A stretch of 64,000 bases of DNA, taken from NCBI GenBank assembly GCA_013822015.1, contig PNJU01000003.1, positions 99,454 through 163,453 of the forward strand. The letters run 5' to 3'. Shown piece after piece: positions 45,387 to 53,659 of the stretch. The number at the start of each line of letters is the position of its first letter. Position 1 is the stretch's first letter. A program made the translations under genes and the position numbers. Below the pieces are notes generated by a model. That model saw only the letters and a program-made list of their open reading frames with translations. It was not told the DNA's origin and searched no databases. Source of the DNA: Candidatus Puniceispirillum sp. Its GTDB lineage: Bacteria; Pseudomonadota; Alphaproteobacteria; Caedimonadales; UBA1908.

Positions 45387-46103
45387 ATGCGCCCATCCGG
45401 AAGAACCCCCCTTGAACTGCGTCCTTTGTCCATTGAAGTTGGATACGCCAAACACGCGGAAGGCTCGGCCTTTATCCGTCTGGGCGACACCCATGTGTTG
45501 TGCACCGTCTCCGTTGAGGAGCGCGTGCCACCCTTCTTAAAAGGCACGGGCAAGGGATGGGTGACGGCCGAATACGGTATGCTTCCACGCTCCACCCACA
45601 ACCGCATGGACCGCGAAGCCGCACGTGGCAAGCAATCCGGACGCACCAATGAAATTCAACGCCTCATTGGCAGATCCTTACGCGCCGTTGTGGATCTTGA
45701 AGCCCTAGGTGAGCGTCAATTGCGCGTTGACTGTGACGTCATCCAAGCCGATGGCGGCACACGCACTGCCGCCATCACCGGTAGCTACGTTGCCCTTCAC
45801 AGCGCCCTTGGCAAAATGGTGGAGGCAGGCGTTCTGGCAAAGCTTCCCTTGCACGACCAAGTGGCAGCCGTGTCCTGTGGCCTTTACAAGGGCACGCCCG
45901 TTTTGGATCTGGACTATCTGGAGGACAGTGACGCCCAAGCAGACGCAAATTTCGTCCTGACGGCCAAGGGCGGCATTGTTGAGATCCAAGCAACGGCCGA
46001 GGAATCACCCTACACCCAGGACGAGCTCATGGCCCTTTTGGATCTGGCGCGAAAGGGCGTGGACGCCCTGATCCTTGAGCAGCGTCGCGTGTTGGGGCTC
46101 TAG
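45387..46103 (+). CDS. rph: Ribonuclease PH
   Basis: Phosphorolytic 3' exoribonuclease that trims tRNA ends. The 238-residue protein is a single RNase PH domain: [80 protein letters not shown] and [19 protein letters not shown], with the phosphate-binding arginines. First gene of rph-rdgB-hemW, where the genes are separated by 3 bp and then overlap by 4 bp. Confidence 0.97.
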   Translation: MRPSGRTPLELRPLSIEVGYAKHAEGSAFIRLGDTHVLCTVSVEERVPPFLKGTGKGWVTAEYGMLPRSTHNRMDREAARGKQSGRTNEIQRLIGRSLRAVVDLEALGERQLRVDCDVIQADGGTRTAAITGSYVALHSALGKMVEAGVLAKLPLHDQVAAVSCGLYKGTPVLDLDYLEDSDAQADANFVLTAKGGIVEIQATAEESPYTQDELMALLDLARKGVDALILEQRRVLGL

Positions 46104-46106
46104 CCC

Positions 46107-46700
46107 ATGCGCCGCTTTCAAGAACCTCTCTTACTTCTGGCCACAACCAATGCGGGCAAGCGCGCCCTCATTGCTGACCAGCTGGACCGTCTGGGCGTTT
46201 CTTACGCAACGCCCGACACCCACCCCATTCCCGATGTGGAGGAAACGGGCGCCACCTTCTTTGACAACGCGCTTTTGAAGGCAAAGGCCTGTGCCACGGC
46301 CACGGGTCTTGTGGCCCTGGCCGATGACTCCGGTCTTGAGATTCCTTCCCTGGGTGGAATCCCGGGTGTCCATACGGGCCGCTTTGCCCGTGACGCGGGC
46401 GGGTATGACGCGTGCTTTGTGAAGCTTGAGAACATGCTAGAAGGCAAAGACACGACCGCCATTTTTACCTCACATCTTGTGATTGCTTGGCCTGACGGGC
46501 ACTTTGAGCACGCCAAGGGTACCATTGAAGGGCGCCTAGTCTTTCCCCCAAGACCTGGGCGGGGCTTTGGGTATTTTCCCATCTTTGCGCCCAAAGGATC
46601 TGACAAGACGTTCTCCCAGATGGAAGATGACGAGATCCTAGCCTACAACCACCGTTACCTGGCCTTCCAAGGACTTCGTGAGGTCTTCACAGCGCCATGA
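46107..46700 (+). CDS. rdgB: Non-canonical purine NTP pyrophosphatase (RdgB/HAM1)
   Basis: House-cleaning enzyme that hydrolyses ITP, dITP and XTP to monophosphates. The 197-residue protein shows LLLATTNAGKRALIADQL, the DVEETGATFFDNALLKA segment, ALADDSGLEIPSLGGIPGVH (catalytic Asp in ADDSG) and GRGFGYFPIFAPKGSDKTFS. Its start follows rph by 3 bp and its TGA overlaps the hemW ATG (ATGA, 46697-46700). Confidence 0.96.
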   Translation: MRRFQEPLLLLATTNAGKRALIADQLDRLGVSYATPDTHPIPDVEETGATFFDNALLKAKACATATGLVALADDSGLEIPSLGGIPGVHTGRFARDAGGYDACFVKLENMLEGKDTTAIFTSHLVIAWPDGHFEHAKGTIEGRLVFPPRPGRGFGYFPIFAPKGSDKTFSQMEDDEILAYNHRYLAFQGLREVFTAP

Positions 46701-47851
46701 CCCGTGAGCTAGGGCTTTACATCCACTGGCCATTTTGTATCTCAAAGTGCCCTTACTGTGACTTTAACAGTCACGTGCGCGCCTCCATTGATGAGGATGC
46801 GTGGGAAAAAGCCCTCCTCATTGAGATGGATCACATGGCCAAGCTCACCAAGGGACGCACCCTTTCCACCGTCTTTTTTGGCGGTGGCACCCCGTCTCTC
46901 ATGCGCCCTAAGACGGTCGGCGCCCTTCTTGAGCGCCTGTCAGCGTATTGGCAGCTGACCCCAGACTTAGAGATCACCTTGGAGGCCAATCCTGGCACCG
47001 TGGATAAAGAGCGTTTTCAAGGATTCAAGGACGCAGGTGTGACGCGCCTGTCCATGGGCATTCAATCTCTTCACAATGATGCCCTTGCTTTTTTGGGGCG
47101 CAAACACTCGGCCGAAGAGGCGCTCGCCGCCCTCAAGCTTGCAGGCACCCTCTTTGAGCGCTTTTCCTTTGATCTCATTTATGCGCGCCCCGAGCAAACT
47201 CTATCCGCGTGGCACGAGGAACTTTCCCGCGCCCTGACACTGGCCGGCGGCCATCTTTCCCTTTATCAGCTGACCATGGAAAAGGGCACGTCCTTTTACA
47301 CCAGGCATCAACGGGGTGAGTTCACGCTGCCCGACGAGGAACTAGGCGCCGCCCTTTATGAAGTAACGGAAGAACTTACCGGGAAAGCAGGATACGCGTC
47401 CTATGAGGTCTCTAATTACGCGCGCCCAGGGCATGCGTGCCGCCATAACCTCATTTATTGGCGCTCCCACGACTTCATGGGGATCGGACCCGGCGCACAT
47501 GGGCGCGTCACAACGCCTGAGGGGCGCCTTGAGATGCGTGTAACAAAGGCCCCAGAGACCTGGCTGACGCGCGTACACGCACATGGCCATGGTCTGGATG
47601 AAGAAGTTCTTCTGTCCCCAGACCAGTCCTTTGAGGAAGCCCTTCTCATGGGGCTTCGCCTGTTAGAAGGGGTCAGCCTTGAAACGCTCAAGAACACGTC
47701 TCGCGAAGGCTTTGAAGCGCTTTTAAAGTCACCCAAACTTGAAACCCTCATTGCAGAAGGACTGCTCCTCCCCCCAACACAAACCCATCTCATGGCAACG
47801 CCCGAGGGACGCCTTAAGCTTAACGCACTCCTTGCCTATCTCATAGACTAG
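46697..47851 (+). CDS. hemW: Haem chaperone HemW (radical SAM)
   Basis: Coproporphyrinogen oxidase-like radical SAM protein that inserts haem into respiratory enzymes, formerly annotated as HemN. The 384-residue protein has the CxxxCxxC cluster as FCISKCPYCDFNSH (Cys 14, 18, 21), STVFFGGGTPSLM for SAM binding, LEANPGTVDKERFQGFKD and RLSMGIQSLHNDALAFLGR. The extra HemN-specific N-terminal cysteine is absent, in line with HemW. Conserved partner of rph and rdgB in alphaproteobacteria. Haem delivery is relevant to the cytochrome bd in this genome. Confidence 0.95.
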   Translation: MTRELGLYIHWPFCISKCPYCDFNSHVRASIDEDAWEKALLIEMDHMAKLTKGRTLSTVFFGGGTPSLMRPKTVGALLERLSAYWQLTPDLEITLEANPGTVDKERFQGFKDAGVTRLSMGIQSLHNDALAFLGRKHSAEEALAALKLAGTLFERFSFDLIYARPEQTLSAWHEELSRALTLAGGHLSLYQLTMEKGTSFYTRHQRGEFTLPDEELGAALYEVTEELTGKAGYASYEVSNYARPGHACRHNLIYWRSHDFMGIGPGAHGRVTTPEGRLEMRVTKAPETWLTRVHAHGHGLDEEVLLSPDQSFEEALLMGLRLLEGVSLETLKNTSREGFEALLKSPKLETLIAEGLLLPPTQTHLMATPEGRLKLNALLAYLID

Positions 47852-47915
47852 AAAACCATAGACGGCGCAGTGTAAATAAGCCAAAATAATCAAAAATAAG
47901 TGAGGGAGATTTCTG

Positions 47916-48422
47916 GTGCGTTCTTATATCATGACATTTTTGAGTGTGATTTTTCTAACGGTTCCTCTTCAAAGCACGCTGGCCAGTGGTTTTGCAGAAA
48001 AGGGCCTTGCCCTTGAGAAATCCATCACCAATAAGGCCCCATGTCCCGTGATCACTACTCAGTCTCGCTTTTTTCAAGAGGGGCAAATGCTGGATACGGA
48101 CTCAGGGGTCACGGTCTCCCTCAATGACGTACTCTATAAAGTGGTCCCAAACCACGACAAAGCACCCTTTCCCACCACCAAAGATCCAATCTACATTGTC
48201 TCAAACTTTACTGTGGGTGCGTGCCGTTACAGCTACCGCGTCACAAAAAAAGCCCTGACCACGCTGCATGCAAAAGGACTTCTTGACGCCATGCACGACA
48301 AAAAGCAAGCTAGTAAAGATGCCTTTGGGATCTCTGGTAAAAGCGCAAAGGACACCAACAAAGAGGTATGGACGGGCACCTTTGTCCTTGAACCTGTCAC
48401 AAGCACGCAGCCGCAGCATTAG
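47916..48422 (+). CDS. Small secreted protein before the prepilin genes, unknown
   Basis: A 168-residue protein. GTG 47916 has GGGAG seven bases upstream. MRSYIMTFLSVIFLTVPLQS with cleavage near LAS-GFA is a signal peptide. The mature part has VSLNDVLYKVVPNHDKAPFP and a Cys-containing VGACRYSYRVTKKALTTLHA helix. No family recognised. It ends 11 bp before the first prepilin-like gene and has the same orientation, so a link to pilus or secretion assembly is possible from position alone. Confidence 0.65.
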   Translation: MRSYIMTFLSVIFLTVPLQSTLASGFAEKGLALEKSITNKAPCPVITTQSRFFQEGQMLDTDSGVTVSLNDVLYKVVPNHDKAPFPTTKDPIYIVSNFTVGACRYSYRVTKKALTTLHAKGLLDAMHDKKQASKDAFGISGKSAKDTNKEVWTGTFVLEPVTSTQPQH

Positions 48423-48433
48423 GAGCCTTAACG

Positions 48434-49135
48434 GTGCAACGTCTTACACGCTTTTTGAAGGAGACAGGCGCCTACAGCCTTGTGGAGCTCTCCATTGCCT
48501 TACTTATCATTGGCTTGATTGTGGGCGGGGTCCTCAAGGGGCAAGAGCTTCTTGAGAGTGCGCGCCTTAAATCCGTGCTGGCTCAAGTCAACGAGTTTCG
48601 CCTGGCAACAGGCATTTTCATGGATAAGTTCGGCGCACTGCCCGGTGACTTTGACCACGCCAGCGAGGCCATCGCCTCAAACCTTCAAGATGGCAACAAC
48701 AATGGGATCATTGAGGGACCAGGCCTTGCGGCGAGTGGCGCAGGGCATGAGGCCACATCATACTGGCAGCATTTGTCGGCAGCAGGCCTTTTGCCCCTGG
48801 CGAGCCAAGCGGGAACTGTAAGCGGCGCCATTACCTTTGGCAACGGCGCACCCAAGGCTAAAATTGGAGGCGGGTTCACCATTCAGTACAGCCCCTTTGG
48901 GGATGGCAAACACTGGTTTTTGCTAGGTGCACAAAACGGGGATCGCGGAAACGGGGCGCTTCTGACCCCTGCCCAGGCCATGATGCTGGACAAGCAGGCG
49001 GACTCCGGTAACCCCCGGGAGGGCCACATCCGCGCGGCCGAAGGTGTTGGCGGGCATGGCCGGTGCTTAACCCCCCAAGGCGCCTATAACCTGACCAACA
49101 AGGAAAAAGCGTGCATTCTTTACTTCCAGATGTAG
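48434..49135 (+). CDS. Prepilin-type protein 1
   Basis: A 233-residue protein. Residues 1-12 are a short leader, then the prepilin peptidase motif TGAYSLVELSIALLIIGLIV, with Glu at +5 and a long hydrophobic helix. The C-terminal domain contains AGSGHEATSYWQHLSAAGLL, Gly-rich stretches and a calcium-like DGNNNGIIEG loop, as in pseudopilins/type IV pilins and DUF-type prepilins. GTG 48434 with AGGAG upstream. The next gene overlaps its end by 25 bp. No pilus motor or secretin gene is in the window. Confidence 0.82.
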   Translation: MQRLTRFLKETGAYSLVELSIALLIIGLIVGGVLKGQELLESARLKSVLAQVNEFRLATGIFMDKFGALPGDFDHASEAIASNLQDGNNNGIIEGPGLAASGAGHEATSYWQHLSAAGLLPLASQAGTVSGAITFGNGAPKAKIGGGFTIQYSPFGDGKHWFLLGAQNGDRGNGALLTPAQAMMLDKQADSGNPREGHIRAAEGVGGHGRCLTPQGAYNLTNKEKACILYFQM

Positions 49136-49956
49136 ATCAAACGCTGCCGGAAGAGCTTGAGGGAGATCCTGAAGCTGGGTTTTCCCTACTTGAACTTTCT
49201 CTCGTATTGGCCGTGATGGGGGTGGTTGCGGCCTCAGGCCTGTCCCTGATGACAAACCGCATGGCCCAAGCCAAAGAACGCGTGACCCGTGACCATCAAG
49301 AGCTTCTCTTCAAGACACTCGCCAATTATGCGCTCAGCCATAATCATCTCCCCTGCCCCAGTGCCACCTTAACGGGCATTGCCAGAGACAGCTGTGGCTC
49401 GCCCCATGAGGCAACGGGCTATCTTCCCTTTCAGACTTTAGGGATTTCGTCCAAAAGCGCCAAGGATGGATGGGGTCGGCTTATGCACTACGCCGTGCAC
49501 CCAGATATGGCCCGCACCCCTGATGAAGGGGACGCTTTGGATCAGCTTGAGGTCTTGTGCGCACAAAAAGACGCACGTTTTTCCATCTCAAGCCCTGAAG
49601 GTGATGAGCGCACAACCGCCCGTGATCCCGTTGCCGTTGTGCTCTACAGCCAAGGCTCAGCCTTTGGACAAACGCCCTCAATCACAGAGCAAATCAATAG
49701 CGCACCCACTTTATCATTTGTGGACAGCCCCTTAAGCGAGAATACGTCAGCGCCCCATCGTCACCTTTTAACATCGCTCAGGCGCGACACGCTCTTGAGT
49801 CACCACGGGCAGTTTTCTTGCCCCGGCTTTGTGGCGAACCGGCGCAGGTTAAGACAAGAGATGAATATACGTGGAGAAGATGGCAGAGCCCCAGCGCCCG
49901 CCCATCACCCCCAAGAAGTGCGCGAAGCGCACCCTTGGGGCGGGGGTGATGACTAA
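49111..49956 (+). CDS. Prepilin-type protein 2 with unusual tail
   Basis: A 281-residue protein starting with GTG 49111 (AAGGA upstream; 25-bp overlap with the previous gene). After a 21-residue leader comes the prepilin motif EAGFSLLELSLVLAVMGVVA, then a GspH-like domain (LANYALSHNHLPCPSA, GYLPFQTLGISSKSAKDGW). The last 70 residues differ in style: HRHLLTSLRRDTLLSHHG, FSCPGF and a charged, Pro-rich end to WGGGDD. That tail is repeated at 51732-51941. It converges on the first LRR gene, 16 bp away. Confidence 0.78.
   Translation: MHSLLPDVDQTLPEELEGDPEAGFSLLELSLVLAVMGVVAASGLSLMTNRMAQAKERVTRDHQELLFKTLANYALSHNHLPCPSATLTGIARDSCGSPHEATGYLPFQTLGISSKSAKDGWGRLMHYAVHPDMARTPDEGDALDQLEVLCAQKDARFSISSPEGDERTTARDPVAVVLYSQGSAFGQTPSITEQINSAPTLSFVDSPLSENTSAPHRHLLTSLRRDTLLSHHGQFSCPGFVANRRRLRQEMNIRGEDGRAPAPAHHPQEVREAHPWGGGDD
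49751..49833. repeat. Repeat A, shared with 51732-51811
   Basis: About 80 bp inside the 3' end of prepilin gene 2, roughly 80% identical to 51732-51811. Most differences fall on third codon positions (GAC/GAT, TTG/CTG, AGT/AGC, TTT/TTC), so the peptide RDTLLSHH-xFSCP is kept. This shows the shared block was coding on the plus strand in both places. Confidence 0.6.
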
Positions 49957-49971
49957 CATCAAGAAGGAGGC

Positions 49972-51498
49972 TTAGTTCATCGCGAGACGACGCTGAGCAG
50001 CAATTCTTTCGTGACCGCTCTCGTCGAGTGCGTTCAGCAGCCTATGCACAAGGGATTTCCTGCCAATAATGTGACTCATGTGCGCGTAAAAATCCTCATT
50101 TTCAAGACTTTTGTCGTATTCAAAATTAACTTTTGAAACGCAAGGCATATGGTTTGCGATGAAACTGAGCGCTGTGGGCAACATCCGTGTGGGAAGCGTC
50201 AGATCAAGCTCAACATCTCTCTCAAAGGTTTTCATGCAATCCATAAAGGTGTTTAATGACGGGATATCCACCCTCGCGTTCGGTGTTACGTTTAGGGTCA
50301 CACGCGCGAAAGGAGACGTCGCAAACACCTCCGTGACGCGCTGCATCTCACGACCAGCGAAGATCTCATCAAAATTCAAAATCAAGTGACGCACCAGTCT
50401 ATTTTGCGCAACAAACGCCAAACCATTGATGTCAGCGTCCATGGTCGATGAGATACGAAGTGAACTGGCGGGAGTCCTTTGTCCCAGATGCGCGTCACCC
50501 AAGGTCCTTGACAGATCTACACGAAAGTTTGGAGCCTCAATGAACAGCTTCTCTAATGAAGGGTGTGTGTGGAGCACATCTCTAAAGTGAGATACCAAAA
50601 GAGGATCATCTTTCTCAAAAACAGCACGCTCCTCACTTTGCTCGATACATACACTCACACGGGCCAAGGCATTGCTCTTCTTCATTTCATCAAAGAAAAT
50701 GTATCCTACTTCTTTATTCTGTTCACTGTCTTCATACATCGCACTGACATATTCTGATTGGAGCTTGAACTTTTTTAAAAGGGGGGACACACCCATGAGA
50801 ATGGCAAAGCGCTCTAATTGATGGCGTGTCATTGGTAAATTTAATGTCACATTTGTGAGCCGTGGAAAGGACATATCCCTCGTGATGGCATCCATTTCAA
50901 GCTCTTCATCTGCTAGGATTTCTATACGCGAGACCACAGACGTACGGTTGGCGAGCAGATCCTCAATGTGTCTTGTTGCATTCTCATGTGCGTGCATGGT
51001 GTCATCATCTCCTTCAAAACCACTGAGGTTCTCAAAAAAATCAGCGTTATAGAAAACGGTTTTAAGGGTTGGGTGGGCATGCGTAAGATTTAAGAGTTTC
51101 TCAAGGACATATCCACCAATGGGATTTTGACGCACATCAAGCTCGCGTAGCGTCGTGTTTACTTTCAGTGCCTTGATCAGCAAGATCGCAGATGCATCAC
51201 CAATTAAACAATTGTTCAGATCTAGCTTCGTGACGGATGTGTTGTCCCTAAGAGCATTAGCAAGGGCGCCTATCATTATAGAATCTGTCTGAAAGTCTGA
51301 CATGTTTACGTGCGCGGGCGCGGCGCCACTGGCCACAAGTTGTGTCCATGTCATAAAGGTTTCTGGTTCAGCGCTGGCCGCAACGCCGCAAGGCTCGAGC
51401 GCCTCCACGTCATCTTGAACCAAAGTGGTCGCACACACATCAGACATGCATCCAAAAACCGTTGATAGAATACTGAGTGTATAGAGTTTCTTTTTCAT
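49972..51498 (-). CDS. Secreted leucine-rich-repeat protein 1
   Basis: A 508-residue exported protein. MKKKLYTLSILSTVFGCMSD with cleavage near VCA-TTL is the signal peptide, almost identical to that of LRR protein 2. After a linker come ribonuclease-inhibitor-type LRRs (NTSVTKLDLNNCLIGDASAI, LLIKALKVNTTLRELDVRQN), then a long second half whose strands and helices appear to be degenerate LRRs, ending in GRKSLVHRLLNALDE. ATG 51498 has AAGGGA upstream; the frame extends to 51543. It is the first of three tandem paralogues. LRR proteins of this kind in intracellular bacteria are often host-interacting, but no secretion signal other than Sec is visible. Confidence 0.83.
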   Translation of the reverse strand: MKKKLYTLSILSTVFGCMSDVCATTLVQDDVEALEPCGVAASAEPETFMTWTQLVASGAAPAHVNMSDFQTDSIMIGALANALRDNTSVTKLDLNNCLIGDASAILLIKALKVNTTLRELDVRQNPIGGYVLEKLLNLTHAHPTLKTVFYNADFFENLSGFEGDDDTMHAHENATRHIEDLLANRTSVVSRIEILADEELEMDAITRDMSFPRLTNVTLNLPMTRHQLERFAILMGVSPLLKKFKLQSEYVSAMYEDSEQNKEVGYIFFDEMKKSNALARVSVCIEQSEERAVFEKDDPLLVSHFRDVLHTHPSLEKLFIEAPNFRVDLSRTLGDAHLGQRTPASSLRISSTMDADINGLAFVAQNRLVRHLILNFDEIFAGREMQRVTEVFATSPFARVTLNVTPNARVDIPSLNTFMDCMKTFERDVELDLTLPTRMLPTALSFIANHMPCVSKVNFEYDKSLENEDFYAHMSHIIGRKSLVHRLLNALDESGHERIAAQRRLAMN

Positions 51499-51641
51499 TG
51501 AGCCGATCCCTTTTTCTGAAATAATAAATCGTATAAATTGCATATAAGTATGATGTGTAATGATTCAATAATAATATTTTTAGTAATAGAAAAGATGAAA
51601 TAGCACTTTCTAGTCAACGTGTTAGTCAACAGATTCTTGGA

Positions 51642-51941
51642 TTGCGCGCGTGTTGGGAGGTAAAAAGTGCACGGACACCACGCGCCTGCCACTCCTTTTT
51701 TGCCAACAACCCCTTGAGGGTGAATCCCCAAGCGCCCCATCGGCATTTCTTAAGCTCGCTTAGCCGAGATACGCTCCTGAGCCACCACGCCCATTTCTCT
51801 TGTCCGTCTTTCCTGACAGGACGGCACGACGGACGGCAGGGAATGCAAACACCAGAAAAGCATAGTTCCTTGCCTGAGCCGACAAGGAACAACACCCCAA
51901 GCTTCACACCCCACGCATGGGGCGGAAGCGAAGATGATTAG
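51642..51941 (+). pseudogene. Remnant of a prepilin 3' end
   Basis: The frame encodes PHRHFLSSLSRDTLLSHHAH, FSCPSF and, at the end, HAWGGSEDD, which parallels the C-terminus of prepilin protein 2. The prepilin motif and the core domain are missing, and the first 30 residues have no counterpart. It sits between LRR genes 1 and 2, in the same position relative to LRR 2 as prepilin gene 2 has relative to LRR 1. This is best read as a fragment carried along by a tandem duplication. No ribosome binding site precedes it, so expression is doubtful. The remaining 51499-51641 sequence is AT-rich and likely holds the LRR 1 promoter. Confidence 0.5.
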
Positions 51942-51943
51942 CC

Positions 51944-53461
51944 TTAGAGAACGCGGCGCTGGGCTGCAAGCCTTGCACCTTGCCCTTCATCAAGCGCACC
52001 TAGCAGTCTTTCAACAAGTGATTTTCTTCCAGTAATATGGCGTACCATCTCATGAAACTCTGGATTATCAAGGCTTTCGTGGTAGTTATAGCTGACATTC
52101 AACACGCGAGGCACAAAAGACCCGATAAATTCTACAGCCTTAGGCAGCATAGCTGGAGGCATCTTGAAACCAAGCTCAAAATCCGTTGGATACCTTTTCA
52201 AAGCATGCATAAAAAGATTGAGTGAACCGGCATCCACGCGCTCTTTTTTTGGCACTTCAACTGTCAAACGTGCGACTGGATGCTGAGCAAGGAAGCGAAG
52301 CATAGAAGGCATATCACGCTCAATACCTGCATTGTGGAAATTAAACGCCAGGCCGTTCACGAGCCTATTTTCTAAGGCAAAACTCATGTCCCGCATCCCT
52401 TGAGCATCTACACGAGAAAAATAAAAAGCATTATCCGCGGCAACATGCGGGTCTTTGGAGAGGTGCCTTACAAAGCGCAAATTAAAGGCGGGCACATGGA
52501 TGTCAAGAGACTCCAAGGATGGGTGCGTGTGCAACACCTGTCTGAGTTTTTGGATAAAAACTGGATCTGTTCCATCAAAGAGTGTCTTATCTCCATCAGT
52601 GTTCGCTCTCAGCTTGACGCTTTTTAAGGCATGATTATTTCCAACGAGATCAAGAAACTCATAGCCGACTCTTTTATTTTGTTCATTGTCCTCACTCAGA
52701 CCTCTTAGATCAGCGCTTTTAAGGCTAAATTTCTCTAAGCGAGGAGACATCCCCATCAACATCACAAAACCCTCAAACGGCCTTAGATCCATAGGAAAGT
52801 CCACGTTTACATTCGTAAGCCTAGGAAAAGCCATATCGTCTTCAATCTGATCAAGGTCTAACCTGTCGTCAGACTTCAAGGTTATGGCCTGTACCGTCTT
52901 CTGGCGGTTGGCTAATAGATCTTCGAAGCGGCTTTTGGCCAGCTTTCGAGCTAAATCAACGCCCTCATATCCCTCCATGCATCCGTCTACTATTTCATGG
53001 AACATGCTCCCATATTTGATGGTTTTTAAGGTAGGATGTGTGTCGGCAACCTCTTGAAGCTTGCCAAGAAAATAACCCTCAATGGGATTTTGGCGCAAAT
53101 CTAGTTTCTCAAGCGTATTATTTTCATGTAACGTATTGATGAGAATCAAGGCAGACTCGCTCCCAATAAGACAATTTCGCAAATCCAGCTCTGTTACAGT
53201 CGTGTTTGTGGCAAGGGCGTTGGCAAGATCTTGTATCATTGTAGGATTTGTTTGAAAACGCGACATATTAGTCTTGGCGGACGCTGTATTATTTCTCACC
53301 TCCATTATCCAATTGGCAAACATTGAAGGCTGACTACTTGCCGCGACGGCTTGGGGGGCATTGGCCTCCACGTCGTCTTGAACGACAGCCGTGGCATACG
53401 CATGTGACATACATCCAAAAACCGTTGAGAGGATACTGAGTGTATAGAGCTTTTTTTTCAT
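51944..53461 (-). CDS. Secreted leucine-rich-repeat protein 2
   Basis: A 505-residue paralogue of LRR protein 1. Signal peptide MKKKLYTLSILSTVFGCMSH with cleavage near AYA-TAV; then NTTVTELDLRNCLIGSESAL and ENNTLEKLDLRQNPIEGYFL repeats, a middle section with FPRLTNVNVDFPMDLRPF, and the shared C-terminal GRKSLVERLLGALDEGQ. AAGGTG lies eight bases before ATG 53461. N-terminal near-identity with LRR 1 contrasts with strong divergence in the second half, as if the 5' end was recently duplicated or converted while the rest was under diversifying change. Confidence 0.84.
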   Translation of the reverse strand: MKKKLYTLSILSTVFGCMSHAYATAVVQDDVEANAPQAVAASSQPSMFANWIMEVRNNTASAKTNMSRFQTNPTMIQDLANALATNTTVTELDLRNCLIGSESALILINTLHENNTLEKLDLRQNPIEGYFLGKLQEVADTHPTLKTIKYGSMFHEIVDGCMEGYEGVDLARKLAKSRFEDLLANRQKTVQAITLKSDDRLDLDQIEDDMAFPRLTNVNVDFPMDLRPFEGFVMLMGMSPRLEKFSLKSADLRGLSEDNEQNKRVGYEFLDLVGNNHALKSVKLRANTDGDKTLFDGTDPVFIQKLRQVLHTHPSLESLDIHVPAFNLRFVRHLSKDPHVAADNAFYFSRVDAQGMRDMSFALENRLVNGLAFNFHNAGIERDMPSMLRFLAQHPVARLTVEVPKKERVDAGSLNLFMHALKRYPTDFELGFKMPPAMLPKAVEFIGSFVPRVLNVSYNYHESLDNPEFHEMVRHITGRKSLVERLLGALDEGQGARLAAQRRVL

Positions 53462-53559
53462 TTTGTGTTCACCTTATCTGATCAAACAATGCTTATAAGA
53501 TGCATATGGTTCTCATAGCCCACTCCGTCAAGAATTAATTCTTTCCCCTGAACCCAAAG

Positions 53560-53605
53560 GTGCACCGTCCTGCACACATCATGCATGTGCAAGACGGTAC
53601 TGCAC
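53560..53605. repeat. Long imperfect hairpin
   Basis: GTGCACCGTCCTGCACA (53560-53576) and TGTGCAAGACGGTACTGCAC (about 53586-53605) form a long imperfect inverted repeat in the 198-bp gap between LRR genes 2 and 3. It has no T-run and is not an obvious terminator. A GGGGCGGGGATTATT at about 53637 resembles the end of the prepilin tail repeat and may be a third, nearly erased remnant. Otherwise the gap holds nothing I can name. Confidence 0.45.
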
Positions 53606-53659
53606 AGAAAGCATCGCGCGCTCTAGCAGTGCTGCTGGGGCGGGGATTATTTTATGGAC

